From Olivibacter sp. SDN3 (lineage in GTDB: Bacteria; Bacteroidota; Bacteroidia; Sphingobacteriales; Sphingobacteriaceae), in NCBI RefSeq assembly GCF_014334135.1, contig NZ_CP060497.1:4030001-4094000 (forward strand): a stretch of 64,000 nucleotides of DNA, read 5' to 3'. Positions 8,493 to 17,410 of this stretch are shown here, in pieces. The translations under genes and the position numbers were made by a program. Below the pieces are notes generated by a model. The model was given only the letters and a program-made list of their open reading frames with translations, was not told the origin of the DNA and did not search any database. Every line of letters begins with the position of its first letter. Position 1 is the first letter of the stretch.

Positions 8493-9914
8493 GTGGAACT
8501 TACACGAGCGCTTATCCAATCTTTTTTGGGTACACCGACTACACAACAGTTAAATGCATTTAAGCTGTTTGAGAAATTTTTGGTTACTCCAAACGATAAA
8601 ATATGTTTTATCCTGAAGGGATATGCAGGAACAGGTAAGACAACTGCAATCAGTGCGATAGTAAAGGCATTACCAATGATAAATATGCGTTCCGTTTTAC
8701 TTGCACCAACAGGACGGGCTGCCAAAGTGATGCAAACATACGCTGGGAAGAAAGCGACTACCATCCATAAAAAAATCTATAGAAAAAAGGTGGCAGGTAC
8801 ACCGGAAATGAATTTCAGCTTATCCGATAACCACCACAAAAATACCTTATTTATTGTTGATGAGGCCTCAATGATCTCGAATGAGGATATTTCACTTGAT
8901 CGAAAAAGTTTATTGGAAGATTTGATAAACTATGTGGAGCAAGGTAAGGATTGTCGTTTAATGTTTGTTGGAGACGTTGCACAGCTTCCACCTGTTGGTT
9001 TAATAGAAAGCCCAGCTTTGGATGCTGCTTATTTAAACCGTTTTTTTGGTTATGAAGTATTCAGCTATGAGTTAACAGATGTCGTAAGACAGGACAAGCA
9101 TTCAGGCATTCTGTTCAATGCTACATCGATTCGTGAACAGATTAGGCTTGATTCAGATTGTCATGATCGACTTAGATTTCCTAAATTAAAGGTGGGAGGT
9201 TATAGAGATGTTTTTCGTATGACGGGTGAACGTTTAGTGGAGGGACTGCATTATGCCTACGATAAATATGGTATGGAGAACACGTTGGTTATCTGCCGTT
9301 CAAATAAAAATGCTAACTTATATAATCAAAACATAAGAAATCGTATATTATATCGTGAGGAGGAACTTACCGGTGGGGATCATGTGATGGTTGTTAGAAA
9401 TAACTACTATTGGACATTTGAAAGTGAGCAAATCCAAAGTTTCATTGCAAACGGAGATATGGCGGTTGTAAAACGAGTTAGAAACGTACACGAGCAGCAT
9501 GGTTTTCGCTTTGCCGATGTGACATTGCGTTTTATTGATCAGGAGGAACAGGAGCCTTTATCTTGTAGGGTGCTGTTGGATGTACTATATGCGGATGCGC
9601 CCGGTTTAGTACAAGAAGACCATAGAAAGCTGTTTGAGGCGGTCATGAGGGACTATGAATATATTGAAAATAAGAAAGACCGACTAGCTGCTATAAAAAC
9701 AGATCCATACTATAATGCCCTACAGATCAAGTTTTCAATGGCTGTTACCTGTCATAAAGCACAAGGTGGGCAATGGGATGCTGTTTTTATAGACCAGGGT
9801 TATTTAACCGACGAAATGTTGGATACAGAGTTCTTACGTTGGCTTTATACGGCTTGCACACGGGCGACAACAGAATTGTTTCTTTTAAATTTCAATGACC
9901 AATTTTTTGATTGA
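8493..9914 (+). CDS. RecD-like ATP-dependent DNA helicase (SF1B)
   Basis: Single-protein helicase related to RecD/Dda, expected to unwind DNA 5'-3'. About 474 residues. Seen: Walker A GYAGTGKTT, motif Ia LAPTGRAAKV, Walker B FIVDEASMIS, motif III MFVGDVAQLPPVG, the SH3-like insert around residues 300-370, and the UvrD_C_2 motif VTCHKAQGGQWDAVFID. No RecB/RecC neighbours, so it is not a RecBCD subunit. There is no in-frame ATG near the start. TTG 8487 lies inside the -7 box, so I prefer GTG 8493, which would make the transcript nearly leaderless; TTG 8517 is another option. Confidence 0.88.
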   Translation: MELTRALIQSFLGTPTTQQLNAFKLFEKFLVTPNDKICFILKGYAGTGKTTAISAIVKALPMINMRSVLLAPTGRAAKVMQTYAGKKATTIHKKIYRKKVAGTPEMNFSLSDNHHKNTLFIVDEASMISNEDISLDRKSLLEDLINYVEQGKDCRLMFVGDVAQLPPVGLIESPALDAAYLNRFFGYEVFSYELTDVVRQDKHSGILFNATSIREQIRLDSDCHDRLRFPKLKVGGYRDVFRMTGERLVEGLHYAYDKYGMENTLVICRSNKNANLYNQNIRNRILYREEELTGGDHVMVVRNNYYWTFESEQIQSFIANGDMAVVKRVRNVHEQHGFRFADVTLRFIDQEEQEPLSCRVLLDVLYADAPGLVQEDHRKLFEAVMRDYEYIENKKDRLAAIKTDPYYNALQIKFSMAVTCHKAQGGQWDAVFIDQGYLTDEMLDTEFLRWLYTACTRATTELFLLNFNDQFFD

Positions 9915-9958
9915 TATACGAAAGCGCTCTGTGTTGGTAAACTGATAGCCAGTAAATC

Positions 9959-10783
9959 TTAAGAGTTAGTTATTTTCAGGTGTTTGGCCGAAACCCGTTC
10001 ACCATAGAATAAAGCAGCTTTTTGATTAAAAGCTTTTGGACTTTCGGTTGTATAGAATTCCTTTATACCATTTTTTGAACATGTTAAATCAATTTCGGAA
10101 TGTCTGCTAAGGTAATCAGCTAAGCTTTTCGCAACAATATGACCTTGAGTGAGTAGCCGAATACCTTCAGGGGTAAGGTTTTGTATAATAGGGAGTAACA
10201 GCGGGTAATGTGTGCATGCTAATACAATAGTATCAATGTTTGACGAAAGATTTAATAATCTTTGTACATGTTGCTTAACAAAATATCGCGCACCGGGTGA
10301 ATTAATTTCATTGTTTTCCACCAATGGTACCCACATGGGGCAGGCTTCCTGGTATACAGTAATATCGGGAAAGAATTTATTTACTTCCAGTATATATGAA
10401 TGCGAATTAACTGTGCCCGATGTGGCCATGATACCGACCTGTCTGGTTTTTGTATAGTGACCTATAATTTCTGTTGTAGGCCTAATGACTCCAAGTACCT
10501 TTCTTGTATCCGTATACGCCACCAGATCTTTCTGTTGAATAGTACGTAAGGCCTTAGCAGAAGCAGTATTGCAGGCGAGTATCACTAGCTGGCATCCCAT
10601 ACTAAAAAGCTGTTCTACACATTCCAAGGTATACATGTAAACGGTTTCAAACGAACGTGTGCCATAAGGCACGCGCGCATTGTCACCCAGATAGATGTAA
10701 TCATATGCTGGTAATACTTTTGCTATTTCCTTAAACACGGTTAAACCGCCATATCCAGAGTCAAATATGCCTATAGGTCCCAT
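9959..10783 (-). CDS. murI: Glutamate racemase
   Basis: Interconverts L- and D-glutamate, supplying D-Glu for peptidoglycan. 274 residues. Seen: the family start IGIFDSGYGGLTVFKEI, the GDNARVPYG loop, and the two catalytic cysteines in ACNTAS (about residue 73) and ACTHYPLL (about residue 190). It lies downstream of the glutamate-synthase-like flavoprotein on the same strand, but two -7-like boxes in the 74-bp gap suggest separate transcription. Confidence 0.96.
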   Translation of the reverse strand: MGPIGIFDSGYGGLTVFKEIAKVLPAYDYIYLGDNARVPYGTRSFETVYMYTLECVEQLFSMGCQLVILACNTASAKALRTIQQKDLVAYTDTRKVLGVIRPTTEIIGHYTKTRQVGIMATSGTVNSHSYILEVNKFFPDITVYQEACPMWVPLVENNEINSPGARYFVKQHVQRLLNLSSNIDTIVLACTHYPLLLPIIQNLTPEGIRLLTQGHIVAKSLADYLSRHSEIDLTCSKNGIKEFYTTESPKAFNQKAALFYGERVSAKHLKITNS

Positions 10784-10798
10784 TTACTTTTCAAAAGG

Positions 10799-10847
10799 CA
10801 AACTTAGATAAACTTTCCCTTGCATACAAGGGGATCGCGCAAACTTA
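10799..10847 (-). promoter_or_regulatory. Two tandem -7 elements and a hairpin upstream of murI
   Basis: The minus strand carries TAAGTTTG at 10840-10847 and again at 10799-10806, both exact TAnnTTTG matches. Between them is a hairpin, CCCTTG-CATA-CAAGGG (10817-10832). A transcript from the upstream box would begin almost at this hairpin. The downstream box is 15 nt from the murI ATG. Confidence 0.55.
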
Positions 10848-10857
10848 AAAAGCTTGT

Positions 10858-12501
10858 TTAATCAGTCATCGGTTTTCTGGCCCATTCCAGTTCTTCCCAA
10901 TTAAGTTTTTCGAAGTTTGGAGTGAAAGAATACGGATCGCTAATGGTCATAAGTAGTTCGAATTGTTTAGCGTAAGGTGTTTTCAGTAGAGAACCTTTTG
11001 GAATATAAGGATAAGTGTCTAGGTATGTTAAAATTTTGTCTGGCGATATTCTTCTATGAATGTAAGCCCGATGGATATCATTTGGATGTTTTATTCCTGC
11101 TGCGGCCATTAATTCACACGCGCTCTTAATGGTTTGTTTATGAAAATTGGCTACACGCACTCTTTTGTCTTCTACAACCAATCCTCTTACGAGAGTGGGA
11201 TTTTGCGTAGCAACTCCTACAGGGCATTTATTGGTATTACACTCCAATGCTTGAATACAACCTAAAGCCATCATCATTCCTCTAGCGCTATAACATAGAT
11301 CAGCTCCAAGCGCAAAACATTTCACTAAGTCAAAACCAGTCGCAATTTTGCCGGAAGCCATAATTTTTATGTGTTTCTTTAGATCAAAACCAGTAAGAGC
11401 ATCATATACAAATGCCAACGCATCACGCAAGGGCATTCCAACATGGTTAGAAAACTCCAATGGCGCGGCTCCTGTACCACCTTCACCGCCATCAACTGTA
11501 ACAAAATCAGGGTATATCCCCGTTTCATTCATCGCTTTACAAATAGCTATGAATTCGCTTCGATGGCCAATGCATAACTTAAAACCAATAGGTTTTCCCT
11601 TGGAGAGGGAGCGTAGCAGTTTAATAAAATTTAAGAGTTCAATAGGAGTCGAAAATGCACTATGATAGGGTGGAGAATCAACATCTTTACCTTTTTCTAC
11701 CAAGCGTATGTAGGCAATTTCATCCGTTACTTTTGCTCCTGGAAGCATGCCCCCGTGGCCGGGTTTAGCTCCCTGAGATAGCTTTATTTCAATCATTTTG
11801 ACTTGTTCCATGTTAGCCCTTTCCTGAAAAGCATCTGGATTAAAATTACCATCAGGATAACGACAGCCAAAATAACCGGTACCAATTTGCCAAATAATAT
11901 CACCACCACCCTCTAGGTGGTACTTGCTTATAGCTCCTTCTCCCGTATTATGCGCAAAATTTCCTAGTTTGGCTCCTTGATTTAGCGCCATAATAGCATT
12001 TTTACTTAATGAACCGTAACTCATAGCCGATATGTTGAAAACGCTGGCAGAGTAGGGTTGTTTACAGTTCGGGCCGCCTACAATTACCCGTGGAGGTTCA
12101 GTGATGGTATTAAACGGAAGGGCGTTAATACTATGGTTTAGCCATTCGTAGTTGTTCTCATACACGTTTAGCTGTGTTCCAAAGGGTGTGGTATCGAGTT
12201 CTTGTTTAGCTCGTTGATATACGACGTTTCTATGTATCCTACTGAATGGACGGCCATCCGTATCACTTTCGATAAAGTATTGCTGTATTTTAGGTCGAAG
12301 GTCTTCCAAGAGATAGCGGAATCTTCCCACTAATGGGAAATTTCTCCTAAGAGCCTGCCGTGGTTGAACAATATCAAGCAAGCCTATAACGAATAAAGGT
12401 ATGGCGAGTAAGAGTATCCATAGAATTGGCGTCCACCAAAAGCTTCCGATAAATATACTTAAAAAAGTGAAGATAGATGCATAAATAAATGTGGTTTTCA
12501 T
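10858..12501 (-). CDS. Membrane-anchored FMN-binding glutamate-synthase-like protein
   Basis: 547 residues. The N-terminal 45 residues form two hydrophobic segments (FLSIFIGSFWWTPILWILL and LFVIGLLDIV), followed by the FMN-binding TIM barrel of the GltB family. Seen: NISAMSYGSLSKNAI, GQ-like NTGEGAISKYH, KLSQGAKPGHGGMLPG, TVDGGEGGTGAAPLEF, and the iron-sulfur segment CNTNKCPVGVATQNP. Known members have only this barrel and lack the glutamine amidotransferase and the C-terminal beta-helix of true GltB. Their electron donor and substrate are mostly uncharacterised. A full gltBD pair exists at 45468-51474, so this is a paralogue with a probably distinct role at the membrane. Confidence 0.88.
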   Translation of the reverse strand: MKTTFIYASIFTFLSIFIGSFWWTPILWILLLAIPLFVIGLLDIVQPRQALRRNFPLVGRFRYLLEDLRPKIQQYFIESDTDGRPFSRIHRNVVYQRAKQELDTTPFGTQLNVYENNYEWLNHSINALPFNTITEPPRVIVGGPNCKQPYSASVFNISAMSYGSLSKNAIMALNQGAKLGNFAHNTGEGAISKYHLEGGGDIIWQIGTGYFGCRYPDGNFNPDAFQERANMEQVKMIEIKLSQGAKPGHGGMLPGAKVTDEIAYIRLVEKGKDVDSPPYHSAFSTPIELLNFIKLLRSLSKGKPIGFKLCIGHRSEFIAICKAMNETGIYPDFVTVDGGEGGTGAAPLEFSNHVGMPLRDALAFVYDALTGFDLKKHIKIMASGKIATGFDLVKCFALGADLCYSARGMMMALGCIQALECNTNKCPVGVATQNPTLVRGLVVEDKRVRVANFHKQTIKSACELMAAAGIKHPNDIHRAYIHRRISPDKILTYLDTYPYIPKGSLLKTPYAKQFELLMTISDPYSFTPNFEKLNWEELEWARKPMTD

Positions 12502-12741
12502 ATTGCTGATTTAGTCCTTTGTGATACTGTTTCTTTCGACAAAATATTATCTTTGTGCTATATAATTTGAAACAAAGGTTATAAGATATTATGAGAATGA
12601 AATAAGAAAAGGTGGTTTTTCTGATAGCATGACGTTTTTATGATTTAATTTTATCACTTTTTGACTTAAAGTATATTAACCATATGCGTTTTTGGCTGAA
12701 ATAATTCGGTATAGCGGATTGGAAATATTAAAAAATTACTG

Positions 12742-13155
12742 ATGAGAATATTACTTATTAATGGGCCAAATTTAAATTTATTGGGCATTCGCGAACCTGG
12801 TATCTACGGAGATAAAGGCTTTGAGAATTATTTTGCCGAATTAGTCGAAACTTTTCCGGAGGTTGAGCTGAATTATTTTCAAACAAATCACGAGGGAAGC
12901 ATTATTGACAAGCTGCATGAGGTAGGTTTTTCTTTTGATGGTATTGTGATCAACGCAGGAGCCTATACCCATACATCAGTGGGTATTGCCGATGCCATAG
13001 CAGCAATAGATACACCTGTTGTTGAAGTGCATATATCGAATATACATGCAAGGGAAGTGTTTAGACATCAATCTTTTATGGCGAAAAATTGTATGGGTGT
13101 TATATGTGGTTTCGGATTAACTAGTTACCGCTTGGCCGTACAGAGTTTTTTATAA
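12742..13155 (+). CDS. aroQ: Type II 3-dehydroquinate dehydratase
   Basis: Third step of the shikimate pathway: 3-dehydroquinate to 3-dehydroshikimate. 137 residues, forming a dodecamer in the family. Seen: INGPNLNLLGIREPGIYG with the catalytic Tyr, INAGAYTHTS, and EVHISNIHAREVFRHQS with the catalytic His. The start follows from the MRILLINGPN family beginning. It stands alone between oppositely oriented genes. A box TATCTTTG lies at 12549-12556 but is about 190 nt upstream, so the promoter is uncertain. Confidence 0.96.
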   Translation: MRILLINGPNLNLLGIREPGIYGDKGFENYFAELVETFPEVELNYFQTNHEGSIIDKLHEVGFSFDGIVINAGAYTHTSVGIADAIAAIDTPVVEVHISNIHAREVFRHQSFMAKNCMGVICGFGLTSYRLAVQSFL

Positions 13156-13170
13156 AAATAATCATAATTG

Positions 13171-13878
13171 TTATTTGTACATCTTGCTCCAAATTTCGTA
13201 AATGGGATCACCTTTGGAGCTAGCGCCGCTATGATGCCATTGTCCGTTTTCTATTTTACCATCGAAACTTAACGATGCTCCAACACGGTCATTGTCTCGC
13301 GAGAAAAATTCAATATGCTCGGTATATTTATTATTGTCAAAGGTATATGTACCTCCACCAGTTCCAGAAAATTCTCCGGTTTTTATGTTGATCGCTATCC
13401 ATTGAAATCTTGTTCCTGAAAGAATTTTAAGTGTTCTACGATCTCTCAAAGGCATTTCATTCATTTTGTCGTTAACTTGCCTACCGGTAATTCTCCAAAC
13501 GCCTGACAAAGGAGCGTTGTTGTCATCGATTTTTGTCCATGATAAATCTTTCCCACTAATATTGGTTTTCAAAGTGTTTGATAAGGAAGCCATATATACG
13601 TGCCCACCACCAACATCGGATTTGTCTTGAGCATTAAATTCTACATTTACCTTTAATTTATCACCCTGTAAACTATATGGTCCCCCGCTTGTATTAATAA
13701 ATTTTTTATTTTTGACATCAAATATACTATAAGATAGGTAGCCGTCTACCAAAACGAGGGTATGTTCGGTGTCTCCTTCTTTAACATGCCATGTACCCTC
13801 TATCGTAGTTGTTTGCGCATTTATAGTGGCTACAAAAAAAACAAGAAGAAATGAACTGATAGCTGTAGATAGTTTCAT
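13171..13878 (-). CDS. Secreted protein with two lipocalin-like repeats
   Basis: 235 residues with a signal peptide (MKLSTAISSFLLVFFVATINAQ, cleavage after A-Q or nearby). The mature part is an internal duplication: GTWHVKEG...GGPYSLQGDKLKVNVEF...DKSDVG in the first half matches GVWRITGR...GGTYTFDNNKYTEHIEF...DNDRVG in the second. Each half looks like the eight-stranded lipocalin-like domain common in Bacteroidota exported proteins. No lipobox cysteine, so it is probably periplasmic or released. Ligand and role are unknown, and the neighbours give no clue. Confidence 0.72.
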   Translation of the reverse strand: MKLSTAISSFLLVFFVATINAQTTTIEGTWHVKEGDTEHTLVLVDGYLSYSIFDVKNKKFINTSGGPYSLQGDKLKVNVEFNAQDKSDVGGGHVYMASLSNTLKTNISGKDLSWTKIDDNNAPLSGVWRITGRQVNDKMNEMPLRDRRTLKILSGTRFQWIAINIKTGEFSGTGGGTYTFDNNKYTEHIEFFSRDNDRVGASLSFDGKIENGQWHHSGASSKGDPIYEIWSKMYK

Positions 13879-13949
13879 ATTTTAACTGGTTGTCTATAGA
13901 CTATGATAACAATAATCACGTTTTTTTGTTTTTTAGACTATAGATGTCG

Positions 13950-14975
13950 TCACAAAAATTTTTCTTGTTTTAATTTGCTGTATTTTTTTATTCCCCGAGC
14001 AAAATAGTCCCACACAATACTCCCATTATAGACGCACGAAATTTTATAGTTTTTTATTTGTTTTTTACGTTTATTTGCAGTTTTTCTGAAGTTTCTAAAA
14101 AAACTAATGTGGGCTTTATTTACAGCTAACGCATCTTTTCGTTTACCCTCATATAGGAAGCGGATCAAGGCTAGTAGATCTAACCATAAGCGCAGACAAA
14201 TAACAAATAATGCAGATATTAACGATAGATTCTTCTGTAGCATATAAAGGCTATTTCGGAAGTTAAGATAAGTTTTATAAGGATTTTCTTTGTTCAGGGT
14301 ACCTCCACCAACATGATAAACCGTTGATTGAGCGCAATACCAAATTTTATACCCTGCGGCTTTTAATCGCCAGCATAAATCAATTTCCTCCATATGTGCA
14401 AAGAAATCATTATCTAGTCCATGCATCTCCTGCCAAGCGTCCCGTCTGATAAAGAATGCTGCTCCAGTTGCCCAGAATATCTCTCTTGATACGTCATATT
14501 GCCCATGATCGGTTTCGGTAGAGTCAAGAATTCTGCCGGCACAAAACGGATAACCAAATTTATCTATGTAACCTCCGGCGGCCCCCGCGTGCTCGAATTC
14601 TTCAGGTTGACGATAGGATAATATTTTTGGTTGAACTGCGGCGATAGCAGGGTCACTTTCCATCATTTTTATAACCGGTTTTATCCAATCTCTACTTACT
14701 TCGACATCCGAATTTAACAGGATGAAGTAGTCAGCATCGACTCGATTGAGTACGTAATTATAGCCTGCAGCGTAGCCTAAGTTAACTCCTGTCTTAATTT
14801 GTTTTATCTGTGGGTAATTATGTGCTAAGAATCTTACGGAATCATCCGTTGAACCGTTATCACCCACTACAATCTCCAGGTTTGAATAGTTACTTGAGCA
14901 AATAGATGGAAGAAATTTCTCTAAATACGATTTTCCATTCCAGTTTAATATAACAATTGCTACTTTTTTGATCAT
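13950..14975 (-). CDS. Family 2 glycosyltransferase
   Basis: 341 residues with a GT-A fold. Seen: VILNWNGKSYLEKFLPSI at the start, GDNGSTDDS, the metal-binding LLNSDVEV, and the late HMEEIDLCWRLKAAGY motif typical of rhamnosyltransferase-like GT2 enzymes. A hydrophobic stretch near residues 250-275 (LFVICLRLWLDLLALIRFL) suggests membrane attachment. It overlaps the upstream acyltransferase gene by 4 bp (ATGA), so the two are coupled. A role in cell-surface glycan or lipid A assembly is likely, but donor and acceptor cannot be assigned. Confidence 0.88.
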   Translation of the reverse strand: MIKKVAIVILNWNGKSYLEKFLPSICSSNYSNLEIVVGDNGSTDDSVRFLAHNYPQIKQIKTGVNLGYAAGYNYVLNRVDADYFILLNSDVEVSRDWIKPVIKMMESDPAIAAVQPKILSYRQPEEFEHAGAAGGYIDKFGYPFCAGRILDSTETDHGQYDVSREIFWATGAAFFIRRDAWQEMHGLDNDFFAHMEEIDLCWRLKAAGYKIWYCAQSTVYHVGGGTLNKENPYKTYLNFRNSLYMLQKNLSLISALFVICLRLWLDLLALIRFLYEGKRKDALAVNKAHISFFRNFRKTANKRKKQIKNYKISCVYNGSIVWDYFARGIKKYSKLKQEKFL

Positions 14976-15841
14976 GAGATTGGTTTATATTTCCATCGGC
15001 GATGTGACCACAACCACAGTTCAGGCCGCTGCTTAATGATGTTTTCCAGAAACTGAACGTGTTTTGCGGTTATCCGATGTGCATCAGCATTTTTTGGTTC
15101 CGAGCACAGTGTCGTGAAAGTGCATTCATAATACCCACGCCTTAGCCGATTAATATGGCAATATACAACTGGAAAGTTGGTGCTTCTTGCTATTTTCTCT
15201 ACCCCTTGAAAAACAAGTGTTTCCTGACCTAAAAAGGGAGTGTAGTAGTTGGATTCACTGGGTGCAGGTGTCTGATCGGAAAGAAAGATGCTTACGTGAG
15301 GAATATCTTTATGAGATAATATTTGCCTGAGTGTTTGCTTCATCGGAACCATCTGAGCACCGAATCTACTCCTTATTTTATTAAAAATACTTTCAAAGCC
15401 TTTGTTAGTTAAGGGTTTATAGATGATTAGAACCGGGTTGTTTATCATTAATGATAAGCTGTGTATCCCTAATTCCCAGTTGCCGTAATGACCTGTGACC
15501 CCAATAACAGATTGCTTGCGGTCTAGATATTGATATACTTCTTGTGGGTTGTTAAGTCGGATTCTTTTACGTACTTCCTTAGCGGTGATGGCTTTCATTT
15601 TAATGGTTTCCAACACCATGTCTGCAAGGTGTTTGTAGAATTTTTTAGTAATCTTGTTTCTCTCACTTGTTGTTTTTTCTGGAAAAGCCTGAGATAAATT
15701 TTCATCGACAACGCTTTTGCGGTAGCGAAAAACATAGTATAAGAGAATAAATAATATATCGCTTAATACATATATTAACCAAAAAGGAAACAAAGACACT
15801 ATTCCGATTAAAAAGGATAGTATGCGGTTGCCGATATTCAT
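14972..15841 (-). CDS. LpxL/HtrB-type lysophospholipid acyltransferase
   Basis: 289 residues of the lipid A biosynthesis acyltransferase family, which adds secondary acyl chains to lipid A (or ornithine-type lipids in some relatives) at the inner membrane. Seen: an N-terminal membrane anchor (residues about 8-37), the catalytic HX4E box in GHYGNWELG, FLSDQTPAPSES, and the C-terminal LWLWSHRRWKYKP. It has its own -7 box (TAGTTTTG, 15884-15891) and leads a two-gene unit with the glycosyltransferase. Confidence 0.9.
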   Translation of the reverse strand: MNIGNRILSFLIGIVSLFPFWLIYVLSDILFILLYYVFRYRKSVVDENLSQAFPEKTTSERNKITKKFYKHLADMVLETIKMKAITAKEVRKRIRLNNPQEVYQYLDRKQSVIGVTGHYGNWELGIHSLSLMINNPVLIIYKPLTNKGFESIFNKIRSRFGAQMVPMKQTLRQILSHKDIPHVSIFLSDQTPAPSESNYYTPFLGQETLVFQGVEKIARSTNFPVVYCHINRLRRGYYECTFTTLCSEPKNADAHRITAKHVQFLENIIKQRPELWLWSHRRWKYKPIS

Positions 15842-15883
15842 TTAATACTAAAAACTAATTTGTTCCTGTTAAAGAAACGTGCG

Positions 15884-15891
15884 CAAAACTA
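15884..15891 (-). promoter_or_regulatory. Promoter of the acyltransferase-glycosyltransferase operon
   Basis: The minus strand reads TAGTTTTG, matching TAnnTTTG, 42 nt before the start codon. Confidence 0.55.
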
Positions 15892-15985
15892 CAAAGTGCA
15901 AATATAATATTTAGTACTCAGCTTTTGTTGCGAAGATTTGATCACGAATATGTATTTTCGTCTTTTCAAAAAGCTAATCTTTATA

Positions 15986-16600
15986 ATGGAGAAGAATAAT
16001 TTATTCCCTTGTCTATATTTACCACCTATTGCTGCTGTATCAGAAATGTTAAAGGAACCAGATAAGCAAATACTTATAGAGCAATTTGAACATTTTCCGA
16101 AGCAGACATATAGAAACCGAGCGGTTATTCATTCGCCTAATGGCAAACTGAATTTAATCATTCCGATAGTGAAAGGAGCAAAGGTACATACGATAATGAA
16201 AGACGTAAAAATAAGTTATGAAAGTAATTGGCAACGCTTACATTGGATGAGCATACAGACATCTTATCGGAGATCGGCCTATTTCGAGTTTTATGAAGAT
16301 GAGTTTATACCTTTTTTTGAAAAAAAGTACGATTTTCTAATAGATTATGATGTAGCCCTATTATCGTTAATTTTGAAACTGCTGAAAGTTAATAAAACAA
16401 TATGCTATACCAACACTTATGAGAAAAATTACACAAAAGGCATAGATCTGCGCGAAAGTATTCATCCTAAAAAAAAATACCCAACCTATGATGTTAAGCC
16501 GTATTTTCAAGTATTTGAACCAAAAAACGGCTTTATAGCTAATTTGAGTATTATTGACTTATTGTTTAACCAAGGTCCTAATAGTTTAAATTATTTATAA
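15986..16600 (+). CDS. WbqC family protein
   Basis: 204 residues from ATG 15986 (MEKNNLFPCLYLPPIAAV). An upstream ATG at 15938 would add a 16-residue leader unlike the family. WbqC proteins occur in O-antigen or surface polysaccharide loci and are linked to nucleotide-sugar or glycolipid metabolism without a proven reaction. The conserved start (I/L-P-x-Y-L-P-P), the YRNRAVIHSPNGKLNLIIPIVKG segment and the SYRRSAYFEFYEDEF block are visible. It faces away from the acyltransferase pair. Confidence 0.85.
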   Translation: MEKNNLFPCLYLPPIAAVSEMLKEPDKQILIEQFEHFPKQTYRNRAVIHSPNGKLNLIIPIVKGAKVHTIMKDVKISYESNWQRLHWMSIQTSYRRSAYFEFYEDEFIPFFEKKYDFLIDYDVALLSLILKLLKVNKTICYTNTYEKNYTKGIDLRESIHPKKKYPTYDVKPYFQVFEPKNGFIANLSIIDLLFNQGPNSLNYL

Positions 16601-16661
16601 TTAGTAAAACAATGCCATAAGGCTAAACGTTCGTATAGGCAGTAAGACAAACGTTATAACC

Positions 16662-17402
16662 ATGCTAAGGCTTTTTTTATTGTTTATATTTACTACGCTT
16701 TTTGCTCAGGGTATGCTGCTTGCTCAACAGCAGCGGTTTAGGTTGATAACTAAGGAAGGAACTAACCAGAAAATAAGTAAACATACTGATACGATTCATA
16801 GCAGCAAAGTGTATATTGTTAGTGGCAGTTTAGGTGTAGGTATTCCGATGGGGAGAACACGGGAGGTCCTGGATGTTCGTTTAGCGAGTAGTTGGGGGAT
16901 GGATATTTCTTTACCCAACAGACATTATGTGTTATATCCTTCGCTTGATATGTGGTCTTTTGGGTATAATCAGCAGAATTTAGACAACCAGTCTTCGTAC
17001 TTAATAGAAAATGGTCGCGCCCGTTATTTTAATTTAAATCTTCCAATTGGAACACGTAGACAGTTTCATCGATTAAACTCTTATGTAACTATCGGCCCTT
17101 CTGTCGGGTTATTCTTCGAGCCTCGTGCAGTTGTTCAAAGTACACAAGTGATACGAAATGACTTTACCAGTAAATTGCTGATGGGCGGACGGATAAGCGC
17201 TGGAGCGGATTATAAATTTAAAGGCTTTTTTATTTATTTTGATACAGGCTGGATGCATTCATTTGGCAGTATACAAGACAGACCCTTAAATATATTATCG
17301 TTTTACGTAGGGTTAAAAACCGATATTACCAATGTAGCCGATAGGGTAATAACTGTATTTGAGAGAAAGGGGACTGACGTCAAAGCTGACCCGCAGCAAT
17401 GA
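16662..17402 (+). CDS. Small outer-membrane beta-barrel protein
   Basis: 246 residues. A signal peptide is clear (MLRLFLLFIFTTLFAQG, cleavage near LLAQ-QQ). The mature protein has alternating strands with aromatic girdles (YVLYPSLDMWSFGYN, RYFNLNLPIGTR, FIYFDTGWMHSFG) and Gly-rich turns, like the PorT/OmpA-type beta-barrels of Bacteroidota. No peptidoglycan-binding domain. The gene lies 61 bp after the WbqC gene and may be read with it. The assignment is by composition and pattern only; function unknown. Confidence 0.65.
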   Translation: MLRLFLLFIFTTLFAQGMLLAQQQRFRLITKEGTNQKISKHTDTIHSSKVYIVSGSLGVGIPMGRTREVLDVRLASSWGMDISLPNRHYVLYPSLDMWSFGYNQQNLDNQSSYLIENGRARYFNLNLPIGTRRQFHRLNSYVTIGPSVGLFFEPRAVVQSTQVIRNDFTSKLLMGGRISAGADYKFKGFFIYFDTGWMHSFGSIQDRPLNILSFYVGLKTDITNVADRVITVFERKGTDVKADPQQ

Positions 17403-17410
17403 TGCAGACG

